Notes: a model not told the origin generated them from the letters alone. A stretch of DNA of 64,000 nucleotides from Allygus modestus (GCA_963675035.1 OY776117.1:27508829-27572828), one strand, 5' to 3'; positions 11,701 through 26,300 are shown, numbered from the stretch's first letter. Numbers and translations are program-made.

Positions 11701-14700
11701 TCTATTTAATTAAAATACGCCATTAATCCATTTAAAAACATCATTTTGTCCATTCAAATTCATAGGTTTAAATATTAAAGTTAATGACAGTAACACCACG
11801 TCATTTTAAGTCAATGGGTTAAAGAACAGCGTGATGAAAATTAAATAAATTAATTTCCATTCGTAAAAGGTGAAAAAATGTGATTGTTATCTATCTCCAG
11901 ACCAAAATGGAAAATGGGAGAGAATTTTTATTTCACTGTCACTGTTGACAGCCGTGGTTTTGCATTCCCGCCGACTGTCGTATTAGATTGTTGAAGTGTT
12001 GTTGTTCAAAGTTATCAGTGATTCTTTGTTAATTTCTTCAAAGTTATTGCGTAAATTAATCAAACAGCAGATTTGTATGGTACGGTATGTAAAGCACAAG
12101 TCCCATCGCTCATGTGTAGTAATTAATTATGTTATGGTAATAACAGGGCAGGTTTGTGTAATGTTAGAATGATTCACAGCAAACTTTACCTCAAAGTTTT
12201 GAAAGTTCATTTCAACATCGCAATCTGCCGTAATACGCCATTGAGTACGAAATGTCCTGCCGCTCACGCATACTGTTGCTCAGGCTGATGATGTAAAAAC
12301 TTGAGTGACGGGACGTATAACGGCGGGGACGAGGTACAAAGTTACTTAAAAATAATTAATAATTTGATTTTGTTGAACAAATCATAAATGTTTTACTTTA
12401 TTTCATTAAACCTTGCGATATTTAGTTTAGGTATGTTAATATAATTTATCATAAACAATTTTAATTCATGTTTTAAACTCAGAGTTGTTTTTATAACTAG
12501 GAATGTCGATTTAATTGCCCTACAGTAAAAAAATTTTGAACAACATTATTTTCAGTACGGTATATTCCTTAATTATTTTAACATTTTCCTTGTGCATAAT
12601 CATAGTGTACATCAATTAGGTAGGCTATATACAAATAAATTAAAATCAATTCTTACCATATTACATTTTGATTATTTTGTTTTATCGCACAACTTCTCTT
12701 TTTCATAATGTAACAATTTAAAAAAAAATTAAATAAAGAGTTTTGTTGCTTTAACTTGATGTCAAATTAGTGGTTTTTGTACAAGTATTGAATTTTTTAG
12801 GGTAAGATTTTCATCTTTAATTTTTATTGTAACATTGGAAAAAACTCTTATACTATTTTCTGTTTCAACTTGTAATAAAACACCACTTGTAACCAAACAT
12901 CAAGATAACAATGTTTCAGCATCGTTAACAATCCAAGGTACAGTAGTCCTTAACCTCGGTACCGCATCCCGTCTCTCACGCAATTGTCCCGTCGCTCACA
13001 TCATGTCCTGTCGTTCACATCATGTCCCGTCGCTCAAGCCTCTTTTATTACTCTTTATAAATTTATCTTGAAATTATGGTGAAACCTAATTTAATTATTT
13101 CATTTATAACATCATCCTCTATTATGTAAACAAATCATCCATTAATATTAACAAAATTAAAAGTTTACTTGAAGAAACAAGTTTTGTATTTCTGATAAAT
13201 GTCAAAAGTTACATTTAAATTGCTGTCTAAAATAGCTTATATATTTTATGGTTAAAAAAAGTTTAAATATGATAAGTGTTGAAATGTTTTCTGTTGTGTT
13301 ACCACCAGTTTATTTGCAATTTCTAACTATAATAATATGAAAAAAAGTAATTAATCGGAGGAGCAGTGATGATACAATTTTCATGAACCTTCTACACAAA
13401 AATGTATAAAATATTGTTAACAAATTTTTTAAAGCTTGAACACTACTTGCATAAATTTTAGTATCATATATCTGGCCATCAAAATAACACTTTAAAACAT
13501 AAAATTAGTTTATTTTTATTCAAAAATATTGTCCTGAAATTCTAACTCAATTTGACATTCACTCTTATTATATCTTTACATCGGATTTTACAGCTTTAAA
13601 TGGTGAATCAAACAACATACATTACAATTGTAGAAAGTAGCCTAATATAACTTATTTTAATAATCACATAAACACAGAATGTTTTTAGTTTGAATATAGA
13701 ATGAGGTAAAAAAAAGTAGTAAGCAGGAACTATTTTATTTTTTGGTCAGGTAAAAACTGTCAGCGGGAAAGTTGTAGATAACATTCTAAAGATTATTTTT
13801 ATCTAAACAATTTTTTGTAAGACTAGATCTGTACAATTTTTTTTAAGAGCGGATTTCGTGGAACAACGTGTCAAACCGAATTCAAGTAGCAGCAGAATAC
13901 TCGGAAAGACACAACGATCTAGACTATGGAATTATTTTAGGGATTTGGAATAATTCTCTGCCAAGTATAAATTAAATTCTCTGACGTGTGTTCCTTCTTT
14001 TATTGTTTTATTTTTCTCAGCATAAAAAAGAGTAATAAAAATCAGACGAGGCAGAGTATTGGAGCAAAGTTAGGGGCTATGGCCCCTTCTAGCTATTAGT
14101 TTAAATAATCTTTTTTTTTATTAGCAGGTAGGCAAGTGGTTAGACACAATTAATTAAAGCCAATAATATCCATAAACAAATAAAACCAATTTAAATAATA
14201 CAGATAAATAAACTAGTGCTTACTTTTTATTTTTGTTAAAACGTTGCCTATTTATGTGACAAAACGATGTTTTTTATATTTTAACACATTTAAAATAAAG
14301 AAAAATATAAATATTTGTATTTTTACTGTCCATTTTTATAAGTTTTAATCATAATGTTAGCAGCTAGTTACAGGTTGTCGGAATAGAAATCACATTGTGG
14401 TCTCGACTGCGGCGCGCAAACTCAAACTTCTTTCAAAGATAAAAAAAAAATGGCTTTTATCTTATACTAGTAATCAGATTTACATGATTAGATTCTTTAG
14501 AACGTAATATTTCCATTAGTCTAAGTTTAAGTAGTAACAGTCGCTCTCAGTGAAACATAATTAAAGTAATGTCACGCTGCGTAGAGCCTAAACTCTTTTA
14601 AAGAAAAAAATATTCTCGATTAGTTTCAGTAATAATATTCATACCATTAGATTCTGTAATATTTAATCTTTCCATATATATACCTTTTAAAATATTAAGA

Positions 14701-14759
14701 GTGTTAGTAGACGGTCACTTAACACGGCACGGCGACCAGCTCGAGTTTTTTTGTGGGTA
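11701..14759. other. intergenic, one short 19-bp tandem repeat
   Basis: At 12966-13036 about four copies of a 19-bp unit (TCCCGTCGCTCACATCATG-like) occur in tandem; related GTCC(T/C)(G/A)(C/T)CGCTCA motifs appear at 12100 and 12255 and, inverted, near 12303. No genes recognised. Confidence 0.4.
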
Positions 14760-15154
14760 GACTCTCATAAGCGGAACGATATGAAAAACCGAATGAAACT
14801 GTTTGATTGGGTATATCGATTAGGTCAGTATTTGTATCGATTGCAACATATTTTCTCGTTTGTATATTAGTTATTACATTATGGTTGTTTTGTTTAGTTT
14901 GTTTTTCATTTAAACTAAAACCGAAAATAAAAAATCAATAAACATGACAATGACACGACATGATAACGTTGTTTCTGGCAATACATGTTTGTTTAGGTAA
15001 TAGTGGAATCAACGTTTATTATCTGGACAAATTTCAAGACACCTAAACTGAAACATAACTTAAAACCGAAACTATAACAGAATATCCTAAATAACCGTTA
15101 TACAGTATCGAACAATTTCATTCGGTTTTTTATATCGTTCCGCTTATGAAAGTC
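14760..15154. mobile_element. TA-flanked inverted-repeat element (Tc1/mariner-type MITE)
   Basis: About 40-bp inverted termini: GACTCTCATAAGCGGAACGA left, complement right, each extending into AAAACCGAATGAAA. Both sides have TA (14758-14759, 15155-15156). 395 bp, no transposase. The superfamily call rests on the TA duplication only. Confidence 0.65.
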
Positions 15155-15565
15155 TACACTTTTTTGCCATCCAGCAGACTCGAGGACCGGCACGGTTTTT
15201 GTCCAATGTGAGTGCTATCCATTTATATTTCATCCGAGGCCGACACTGACAAGAAATTAAAGCTTTTTATAAGTGGTGATTTTTGTAGAAGTTATATCAA
15301 AATATCTGTTAGGGTCATGGTAAAAGTGATGCCACCAAATATATTACCCAACATCTGACCTAGCTACACATGCTGTCAGCCAGGTTGTAATATACCTAAG
15401 TAATATGAGTAATCATACAAAATGTTTTAATCTTTTAACATTTTTAAAATTTTTCATTTTTTCCACTTTAAAAAAACCTATAAATTTTATCCAGCCTATT
15501 TATATATTTTCAAATTATCGAGAGTTCATTTCTTTGGCTACAAGAACAATGTTTAAGTTAAGTAG

Positions 15566-15684
15566 TTCCAAAAAATCCCAAATGTGGAAAATGTGGAGAT
15601 GCAATGAAAACGTATCATCGAGGTAAAAATAAAGTTGTTTTTCGTTGTCAGAAGAGTTATAAAATCAACTGTCATGTAGACTAT
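15566..15684 (+). pseudogene. possible zinc-ribbon exon (ISXO2/Merlin-like transposase N-terminus?)
   Basis: Between a TAA at 15559 and a GTAAGT donor-like site at 15685, the + strand reads PKNPKCGKCGDAMKTYHRG, KNKVVFRCQKSYKINCHVDY. The C-x2-C, about 20 residues, C-x(6-8)-C spacing with a VVFRC strand is a zinc-ribbon pattern. It resembles the ribbon in front of ISXO2/IS1595-like (Merlin) transposases. No downstream catalytic segment was found, so it may be a transposon remnant or one exon of an unrecognised gene. Confidence 0.35.
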
Positions 15685-15699
15685 GTAAGTGTAAGTAAT

Positions 15700-17190
15700 A
15701 GATAAGTTAGGTTTAGTTGTGCTTAATTGTTTAATAATGTTCACTTGTTTACTAATTTGAGTTTCTATTCATTTTAATTTTGCTCACTTATTAGGCTACA
15801 TTGATTTGTTAGTTAACTTTTTTCAGATAAGGTATATTACTTTTTAATGATAAATTACAACATATTTATAAATATAATCGAGTTTTCCATTGAATGTAGC
15901 TTACTAATTTACATAGACTATTATTAGATTACTAATTTCTAGTATCATTCAATTAAAATATCGAAACGTAAACAATCGATTGTTCATCCTATAATATGTC
16001 GTAAAGCCTCTGCGGAACTGTACCCATAAAAAGGTTTTAGTTTTAAAACAAGTACTGACACATGGTTATCATCTTTTGTTGGATCCACAAACATATTACA
16101 ATAGGCCTATTACTCTTTCGACATGAGTAAGTTACTGACCAGACAATGCTGAATGAGCATTGTTGGTTGCATGGATACATTGACAAATGTTGAACAGTGG
16201 ATAAAGAGTCTTGGATCTCTTGGCCTCAGCCTAGAGTTATGCAACCTCCAGTTTATAATATTTTTCTCATGAACAATTTCTTGATGTAAAATCCCATGAT
16301 ACCTAATACGGATCAATTACTATCCTAAAATTTAGTCATTATGAAGAAATCCCTAGAAAGTCTCCTAGGAGACTTGAAGACTAAGACTGTGCTCTCAAGG
16401 CCTCTATTCTTTGTGAACAGCCCTACTCGCCCTTATATTTTGGAAAAATTACAAATCATCAGAAAAAGGATACTTAAGGTTAATTTGTGTATGATAGGAC
16501 CTAGCAAAAACAACGCACTTCAGCTTAACTTACCGTTAAGTAGGGCTTACCTATTTTAGTATAGTGATATGAATTGGCAAGACTATGTTACCTATTATAG
16601 GGTATGCCTGGGATGAATAAACTCATTAAACAGAGACTAGTGTATTAAACGTAGTTTATGTCAAAAATAGACATGCATACGAAAGAATAAGTACCTTGTA
16701 TAAATTAAGCTACATAAAAGGTGTTAGACATCAAAGTAACACAATTCTGGACAAAAATGGCGGAGTTGACTCAATAACCGTTTCAAAACCCTGCCTTGGC
16801 TTTTGATTATACTTGTAAAAAAGAGATTAATTGAAACGTATTATAGTAGTATAAATATATTCAAGATTACCTTCGATTTGTGATTAAAATCTTCCAAATG
16901 TGTAGACATGTAATAATGTTTCAAAACATTGAACTATCACTTCACAATCCTCTACATAAACGAGACTCGTAACGTAAACAGCAGCGCTGTTCTCTCGTTC
17001 TGTGTTCTCTGATTTTGCCTGCACCGCACCACGAACTTGATGTTTTTTTTCTTCCCAGCTGCAGTTATTCCAACTTTCCAATAAAATGTTGTTTCCTACG
17101 GAAGCACAAAAGACCAAAGATAAAAAAAGTATAAGAATACATTCTCTGCTAGACAAGATATTGTTCGTGTAATACAGAGGACATTTAGTG
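15700..17190. other. intergenic, nothing supported
   Basis: AT-rich; short open frames only. Confidence 0.35.

Positions 17191-17194
<4 letters not shown>

Positions 17195-17232
<38 letters not shown>
17195..17232. repeat. (TA)n microsatellite
   Basis: Uninterrupted TA dinucleotide run; the reading frame across it gives an artefactual Tyr-Ile peptide on the minus strand. Confidence 0.95.
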
Positions 17233-17236
<4 letters not shown>

Positions 17237-17590
17237 CATATATATGACTGATGGCTCTAACCAATGTGGTTACCGAGGGCAAAACCGCTCTATCCAAACC
17301 ATAAAGCATAAGTTAGATGAGGATTGATTTGGTTTCGGGGAAGGGGTTTGGAGGATCAGTCGTGGGAAAGAAGACCAGACGTCATCAGCTTGTGGCGAAA
17401 TATAAATAACGAGTCATGGAAAAGTCTACTTCTTCTGTTACGGGGTTTCAAATTCCCAAGCATTTGAATCCTATACATTGGAGAGTGTTTCAGATAATTT
17501 GTCCTGTGAAACCGACGACCAAACAGCTCGCAGGACCTAGTTCTGATATGAACTCTAATCTCAATGCTGGCCAACAGGTCAGAGCTGTCA

Positions 17591-18413
17591 GGGGGGCTGA
17601 GTATGCAGGTTTGCTGCTACGGGGACTATCAACAATAAACTTGTTTTTTGTGCTATAATCAATATACCACAACTATTTGAAGCCACATACCAAGTTTCAT
17701 CAATATACATTCATAAATAATCGAGATATAGAATTTTATTTATTCTCCATAAGGATAACATTGGACAACGTACTGTGTTTAGCACTTTGAATATCTCTGC
17801 AACGGTTGGACGTAGAACAACGATTAAAACACCAAAATGTTTGTTTTGTTGAGCTAAACACATTAATAAACAGAAATATGAAGTTTTTAGTAAAACTATC
17901 TGAGAAAAATCTAAAAACCTTTTTCCCATAAGATTAACATGGGACACTTTTTTTGGATTTTCTCCGCAACCACTTAATCTAGGTTAATGATTTAGGATAC
18001 TAAATTATTTGTTTTTTTTAAGCTCTATAAAATGGCTATAACCAAAATTGAGTGTTTGTAACATTTTGGGGTCAAATTTGCAAAAAACCGATTTTTGGAA
18101 AATTGTAAACCCCCATAAAACCCCCTTCCCATAGTGCGATCGATCTGGTTTTCGAACTTAAAGCCATAAATGCTACTCTCCACATTTTTGCCAAATTTCA
18201 TCAAAATCGGGGGTTTCTTTCAAAAGTTATTGCGGTAACGGACACACACACACACATATATATATATACACACATATATATAAATTTGAACGAATAGTGT
18301 TTTTGGCATCTGGGGACCTCAAAATGAAAAGTTATCATGGTCCCGGGCTTAAGTCTTACCATGCCACCTACGGTAATAGCTTCTTCCCTATAGGGGATAT
18401 TCGCTAAAATTAC
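17591..18413 (+). repeat. microsatellite-family repeat, copy 3 (5' truncated)
   Basis: Begins inside the GCTGAGTATGCAGGTTTGCTG sub-repeat, carries the CGTACTGTGTTTAGCACTTT block, the (CA)n(TA)n tract at about 18244-18282, and the right end ...CTATAGGGGATATTCGCT. Same order and orientation as copy 1. Confidence 0.65.
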
Positions 18414-21400
18414 TATTTCTCTCTTATTTATTAATCAATTTCGTTCAATCTTGATATGCTTGTCAAGTTAGCATTGACCAACAGAGGAAATTCGAAATAT
18501 GTTGCCCCTTATTAACCCTGAGGGGGGGGGGGATTAGAGGGCATTTCCCCTCTTAAAACCACGTGTGTAGCAATGGATTCTGCAGTGCCTCCTAAACAGG
18601 GATTTGGGTGGATATTGTTGAAAACAACTTGTTTACAAGATTTTCTGTACATTCGACTGAGCTTTGTATTCTATATTTAATAAGTAAAAAGTAATTTATT
18701 CATTAAAGTTGGGCTAAAAGGGAGAAAGTATGTGTCAGTTTCCTGATGCTACTGTTTATTCTACCGTATATTATTCTACTGTATATTATATTATGTACAC
18801 TATGTCATTTTGATCACGTTATAATGATTCACTTGTTATTTTAAGTTATTTATTGAATATTCTTATACTAATTCCCTAAGGAATTACTTGTGCACAGCAA
18901 AACTCTTTTATTCATAAACCGATTTTGACGATTGAGGTGTCAAATTAAAGGGATTTCTCGGAAGATTCATGGAATAATTTTTGTCTCCCTCAGTTCAATG
19001 TGCTTCGCCCCATTAAACTTTCCATTTTATTCTTATGAGCAATACAAATATGTTTAACAGATGTAGTTGCAGCAACAATTTTAATCAGCTGTTCATTCCT
19101 GAATTCTTTGTGCGAAGCATTGGTAATCAGCTAGTAATATACTATGTCTTAGTTATCTAGTCATCTTATAAAATTAATGAATTAGCTTTCAAATGCCATT
19201 GTTTGTTTGATTGTTGTGGAATTATTTATAGTACTGTTAAGATGAATTTGTATAACATGTAAAAAAAGGCTCTGCCGTTGATGAAATAAATATAAATAAA
19301 TAAAGAATATCACTCCGTTTGTTTGGTTTGATTTAGCACTACTGAACGAATCAACTGGTCAAATCATTTGGTCGGGTGGAAAGTGGTAGTTGGAGCGGGG
19401 CTTACGATAACTAATTTCGGGGGCCGGGGCCATGCACTCTGTGACTCTGTGTAATTTCCGGCCAGTGGACGGGCTAGTGCGCGTTATTACTTCTAAAGAT
19501 GGTGACCAAAATATATAAAAAATGTTTGATGGTGATTGTTGAGAAACAGAAACAGATGTACAGAAACAATGCATAGAGAAAATAAAATCCTGCCAATGAG
19601 TAATATTCCTAAAATGACTTGGGCTCAATTTTGTTTAGAGAAAATGTTATATGAGTTTATTTAGATTCATTAAACGTTTTTGGTCATAATACTATATGAC
19701 ATTATTTTCTCTTAGAGGGGCATATTGTTTCTGCAGATGATTTGTAAAGGATTAAGAATTTATTAATATAATTGACTTTTAGAACTTCTTTCCAATAACA
19801 TTAATTATAGTGTTTCTATGTGTTTTACTAGGTCTAAAAACATCTTTGGAAATAAATATATGTATGCACTTGAAAGGGTTTTTGCATTGCAGATTTAGGT
19901 GTTTATAAATGGAATTTAATTTATATGCTTTTTAATTTGTCACCATGTTGATAAGTGCATCTCATCTGTATATATAGTATCTCAGGCACAGTATCATAAA
20001 AATGTACACTGTTACCACTTTTTATGGATCATTGACTATAGGTTGAGGTTGGAGAGTTGTGGTGTGATATGGTCACCCTTCATTGATTCATCTGGGCTCG
20101 ATTGAGAGTGATCAGAATAATTTTTGAGATTTATATTTACAGTACTTATTTTATTCCATATGAGGAGTTGTAATTAAAATTTGATTTTTAAAGTCCAAGC
20201 CTCGTCACACAAGCAAGCAGAGCTCCCCATTTCAACCAATTCCTGCTCAAAGCAAAAAAATTGAGGTTTTTTGTTTTGAGAAAACCCTGGCTGGATTCAT
20301 AAAGATGAGTAGGGCTTATACTACTCCTTATCTGTGTGTCTCGGAAACTCTCTTAGACTCGAGTAGCTGAGCGCAGGACTCAGGACTGGAGGTTCTCAAG
20401 TCACTTGTATATATAGGAACCCATGCAAAAATTATTATAGCAGGCCAGAGATTTACAGTGTAGTGATATAGTCAGATTAATTAGCTGATTCTAACAGCCC
20501 ATCATTTAAGCACGTCAGGGACTTTGGAAGTGTGTCCCAAAAGAAGTATGTCACAATACAATTTTTTATTTTGTTTTACTCTATTTCCTTTCCATGGGCA
20601 GTGCAAGAATAAATCCCGATTAAATTGAAGCTGTTCATGCAAAATTTCATAAATAATCTTCTTAACAGTCCATCTTCATAATTTAAAACATGCACTCAAA
20701 CATCACTAAACCCACACCAAATCATCAGCATATCAACATGAAACTTACACTTGAAATTACAGCAATACAAGTTTGAACATTACAATAATAAATATCACAG
20801 ATTTAAATACACACATACATATACGAATGCAATAAAAGCTGCTCTTGCCATGAAACAAATAAACTCAAAATTAAAGTTTACCAAGGCTTGAATGATCATC
20901 CACTCTGCCCTGGACCAAGTGAAACAAAAAACTAATTTCTGTAACTTTCAATAGTCTTTTTACTGTGATGATTTTAAAAGCCCGCTTCTGCATATTAAAT
21001 ACATCAGGGATTCTAAAATTGTACCTATTTAAAAAGTAGTGACGCTACAGAAGCATGTTACTCCCAATCACTGGTATCAACTATATTGTTGACAGTGGTC
21101 TGTAGTGAAGAAAAGCATGTCATCTATGTTCGACTTTGGTCTGGGTGACTTTTTCTTCAAAGATGTCGGTAGCGAGCATGTACCAAAGGTAAGCTTATAA
21201 GAAAAAGAAGACTCCTCATTTGACTCACACATACCGTGAACCCGTTGGGTCTCTCAATAAATATTTCAAATGGACCCATGAAATTTGGTGACATTCACGA
21301 GTTAGTATCTTACAGTCATAAGTTTAGATCTGAATATTTAGGAAAGTTCGCAGACCTGTAAAGCTTTTAAACAGTGATTTCTTATCATTACACATGGCTA

Positions 21401-22602
21401 AGTGAACAAAAACAACAAAACAAAAATAAAAAAATAAATGAAGGAGGATGGGTATTCCACATCTAACCATCACAACAGTGAGGATCGAAATACAACATAG
21501 CAGTACCCCCCTCGATCATGGCAGTATAGCTAGCAACAAAGATCTCTGCGCGTGAACAAATATATGTATTAAATCTTCTCGCCTACCCAAATGCATTCTG
21601 TCAATATTTATAGTTAGGGAGCTATAACATCTGCTATTATATGATTATTATGTGAAACCAATAGTAGTTATTCGCAATCTTCAATGCCGAAGTTCACTGT
21701 GGAATGGTCACTCACACGCGCAGATCTTTGCCGTTAACCGTATAAGTCTTGTAGCTTGGATATCATGTTTGCGCAATATCTTGTTGTTTATTGGGCAGCA
21801 TTCACCATTGTTGTGACCCTAAGTTAAGCCGTTTGTCATCGGTACAAACACAACAGAAGACTTCACATTTGTACACGAAGTTTCGCAACGATTTCGCTAT
21901 TTTCTTTTGTACTTTGACAAATGCAGACACAACAACGGTGAGTGCTGCCCACCAAATAACAAGACATTGCATCATACTCCTAACCACAATAAATACAATG
22001 AAATTTAGACATATAATGTTTTACATTTAAAGAACTAATAACAGGATCAAGTTTATTAGCAGGATCACAAAAACCTTATTAACTTAAAATTTCACTCCAT
22101 AATTATTTTGTGTATAAAAATAACAGACATCTCTACTGAACTGATGACTTTATTTTATAATACTATCAAAATTTGAAACAGCAGCAGGAAAGTATAAACA
22201 TATACAACATACAATAAAGTTTTATTTTATTAATAAAACTAACTTAAACACCACCTAAAGAAATATCACAAGTACAAAAAAGTGTACTTCTAAAATTGCA
22301 TTTCTTAAAATTTACTTTCAAGATAAAAAATACTATTCCAGTGTACAACAAAATCACACTGAACAGTTTCAACAAAGTATACCTTATAACCGATAAATTC
22401 AGCAAAAACAGTGCGTAAAAAACGGAACGGGTGGAATATAAATTAGCGTCAAAATATAAATTTTACTATCTACGCGATTAATTTTAAAGCCATCGACTTC
22501 AAATTTAACTAAAAATCATTGTAAAAGCTTTCAACAAATGATAAATATTAGGTTTAACGCTAAACAACATCCAGAGATTAACAGCTAGCGGTTGCAAGTG
22601 CG
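18414..22602. other. region downstream of CLPTM1, mostly featureless
   Basis: Includes the presumed CLPTM1 3' UTR (about 22150-22602) and a short LINE-like tail with (AATAAAT)n at 19270-19310. A poly-G tract lies at about 18523. No other gene is supported. Confidence 0.4.
22149..22231 (-). promoter_or_regulatory. candidate polyadenylation signals of CLPTM1
   Basis: Reading the minus strand past the stop codon, AATAAA hexamers occur in the cluster near 22221-22231 and at 22149-22154, which would give 3' UTRs of about 370-460 nt. In DNA this AT-rich such hexamers are frequent, so the choice between them is unsupported. Confidence 0.25.
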
Positions 22603-22781
22603 TTAATCCTTCTTCTTGTCATCGCTGCTCTTCGCCTCAATGGCGGGCTGGCCTTCGGTCGGCGGCTCCACGGCTGCCGGACCATTCTCCTCCATCTCCC
22701 CGGAGTAACCAAACTCATTGATTCTCTTCAGGTCGGTCTTGTATATCCACCTTTGGTAGAGGAAGATGAAAAATACTATGT
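22603..22781 (-). CDS. CLPTM1: CLPTM1 exon 13 (C-terminus and stop)
   Basis: Acceptor TTTGTTACAG. It encodes DIVFFIFLYQRWIYKTDLKR, INEFGYSGEMEEN, then a proline/glutamate-rich tail ending in SSDDKKKD and TAA. Vertebrate CLPTM1 also ends in DKKKD. The preceding intron is about 6.6 kb and contains retrotransposon copy A. Confidence 0.96.
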
Positions 22782-23306
22782 CTGTAACAAACAAGAGCCA
22801 TTGATTAACATGAAGGTGGTGATTGTGATAATATTTCGTAATTAACTCTTGATAATTGTATTTTCCTGCAATAAATTGTCACGGTAAAGGAAAAAGAGTT
22901 ACTGTGCACATTCAGCTAAATAACTGCACTTGATGTTGGATAATATTTAACCAACAAATAAAAAAATAGAGTAGAAAAATAAAATATAAGAATTTCAAAA
23001 ATGTAATCCTGCAAACATTTATTTGATACATACTCTTGATTATATTTTTGTTTAGGCTAAGCTTCCCCAAACCTAATTTGTTGGGAAAAGTATTTATTTT
23101 TTATTTTGTGCAATATGTTAACATTTAAAAACTTGTATTTTAATGGCCAAATGACTTACATGAATCAACACAAACTCATGAAGTTATATTAAAGATTAAA
23201 ACAAAGTGGTAAAAACCCTAATGTTTTATTAATTTAGTTGTATAAGTATCGTCCTGTGTCCTGTGGGAACCATCACTTAATTTGATTATGTACTTTTATA
23301 TACTTA

Positions 23307-23343
<37 letters not shown>

Positions 23344-26300
23344 TCGCTTTGCTCGCCGGGGGCTCCGCCCCCAGACCCCTGTGGGGGCTTTGCCAGGTCG
23401 CTGTTTGGCCACAGTTAATGTAAATTAGTCCAAATTCTACAAATATTCCAAGGCTTTGGTTGTTTTTAGGAGTTTAACCTATCAAATCTGGTCATATGCC
23501 TGTTGTTGAATACTACGTGGCATGGAGACATATTGTGTGTTAAATTTTAAGCCTCCAGTTATTACCTAAGTGCTTAGAAAAAAATTAAAACCCTACCCTG
23601 GATTTTGTAATATAGCCTTTATAGGACGTCTTTTAAACCTTATAAGGTGAAAAAACAAAGTTAACAAACTAAATTGCTATGTACTTGGTCAACTACAAGC
23701 CTTCTGCAACAAATATAGCATTATTTATAAGGGTTTTTACCCTTGGCGGAGCGCTAACTAACAAATATACCAAAAAAAAAACCAAATAAATTTACAAATG
23801 TTCAAAGTCTTTGATTTATTTCGGGTGTTTAAGTGATATAATCTGGGTGTTTGACTGTTGCAAAATAATAATTGTAATGTAGAAATACTGTGTGCCAAAT
23901 ATAAGGCCTCTAAGTTCTATATTAGAGCGGCAAACCATTAAAAACCACATAAAAAATCTTGCAGAATAGCTGAAATTTAAAAAATCTAGCGCTATCTAAG
24001 GGTGAAGGGGTGAGATGTGGCAAAAGGTCATAGGAAGAAAGTTGTAGATCGTCTAAAATCCGTGGCACGTGGTGGTCTCCGTTTTTTGATAGGACAATCT
24101 GTTCGGCCGCTAGAGCTAAAAAAATAACACTACATTCTGATTTTTTTATTCGCAATTAGTTTTTTATTTTGAGATAGTTGAAACTAAAAAATAGTAGGAT
24201 TTGGGAACTGTCCCAGGGGTTAAAAGATGCAAGGTACATGCAAGCAAAATCTCATTTCATAGCTCAAATATAAATGGTGTAACCTTCATTCTAATTAGTA
24301 ACAATAGGCCCAGAACCGTCATTTCCTACCTACTTATACTAAGGAAACGGTAAAATCAAAAAGTAGTCAAAAGTGGTCATATGCTGCTGCAATTAACTAC
24401 GCGTGATGTGGATATACTGCGTGAACAATATTAGACCTCCATCAAGTATATAAACGTGATAATAAATTAAAACCACTACCAAATCTCAAAAATGGGCCAA
24501 AATTTGAAAAATCTAGTGCTACCTAAGGGTGAAGGAGATGCAGGGCCGTATTTCCCTACCGGCGGACACGGTGGCCGCCGGGAGCCTCACTTGATATATA
24601 TTTTGCTTGGAAAAAAAAAAACATTTTCACTCAGAAAAAAATGTCGTTATGAAAAAATTTTTATTTATACATTAGTTCTGCTTCCCGATTTTTACCTCAT
24701 AAATTAATTTTTAAATTATTATTGAGGTGGAATTATTTATTAACTAGTAGTGGTGTGCACTCGAAAATTTGCTTGAAAAACTCTAAAAGTTTTGAAAAAT
24801 ACTCGAAAAGTTCAAGCGAGGGTTTCCCGACGATCTCCGGATGATCGCGACCCCCAAATTGCGTAGTAATGGCCGCAAAAGACAGAGAAACATGAATCGG
24901 TCATAAAAACAACCGAACGTGTGAGTATGACAACCGGACCACATAACATAGGCTGTAAACTACTACGGAAAACTTAATATCGGCCAAAATGAAGACTGGA
25001 CCACGTAATAACGGCCGATAATGACGACGTTGAAGATAATATCGGCCAAAAACGGCATCCGGGCCACTTAATGTCGGTCGAAATTGACTTCGCGACACAT
25101 GTGATAGCATCTGGACCGCGTAATATTGGCCTAAATTACGGCGGAAAATACAATGTCGGTCAAAAAATGGTTGTAAGCGAAGTCCAGGCCAAGTGATATT
25201 GGGGAAATGGCAACCGGACTGTGTAATATCGGCCGAAAACAACGGTCAAACCTTGATTTCTTTGTCAATACATATTCTAGATTGATTTTACTGGCCAAAC
25301 GTGTGTATTGCTATGTATTAGTTAGAAACCATGTTATTAAGACTATCAAATCTTGAATGTGTTATCCAAATACCATTTGAACCAACAGCAGTATATTTCT
25401 GATAGCAAATACTCGCTCGAAAATAATCTAAACTCAAGAATAATTGGCACTACTCGAATCGATCCAAACAATTACCTAGTCGCTAGGTTTATTCGCTGAT
25501 CGGACGACGTGGCAGTACTGAAAATCAACAAAGTTTTGCAAAAGCTCTCTGTAGCACTTTTAGTGTCCGTTAGGTTCTCTTGTAAGCTACATTGAGAAAA
25601 AAAGATAGTTTTGTCATATTTATGAAAGCTGCGGGAGAAATGAGAGGATCTAAGTATTTTATCAAACTCCATAAAAACAGACTAAAATCAATTGTAATCA
25701 AATTGTAATTGTAACAAATTAATCTTAAAACAAATAATATAGGAGCCTCACTGAAGTAAGCCGCTGGCGGGCCACAACGATCCTGAATACGAGCCCTGGG
25801 GAGACGAGATACGACAAAAAGTCTTAGGATTAAAGTTGTTGATTGTCTAAAATTCGTGGCACGTGGTGGTCTCAGATTTTTGATAGGATTATCCGTTTGG
25901 CTGCTAGAGCAATTTTAGAAAGACATTACTTGAGTAGGTCGGCAAAGTATGTTATAAATTCAAGCTATTCTAGACAAAAAGTAAAAAGTGGGGGGGGTTC
26001 TTATTTTATCTAAATTGGGGTTAAAGTGGAGACAGGTAAATTATTATCAACTAGAACAACTAAAGGAGGATAAATTATTAGAATTTTGTTGTTCCAAGTA
26101 CATTTGTGACAAAGAAGAATTGCTTTTGGTCGGAATTTATAGATCACCAAGTGGTAATGTCAATGAATTTCTGTATAGGTTGGGCATTATTTGTGATTTT
26201 GTATTATCAAGAAATACAAAAATAATTATAGCAGGAGACTTAAACATAAATGTTTTAGACAATGAAACAAGTAGTAAGGAGTTGAAAAATTTGTTGAGAT

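Noticed and set aside
16884..17309. 141-codon minus-strand frame with an YIYIYIY run
   Set aside because: The frame is held open by a (TA)n microsatellite and shows no domain.
21791..22030. Overlapping frames with a GTGAGT donor-like site near 21941
   Set aside because: No homology and no matching acceptor or exon; could be the first exon of a + strand gene, but unsupported.
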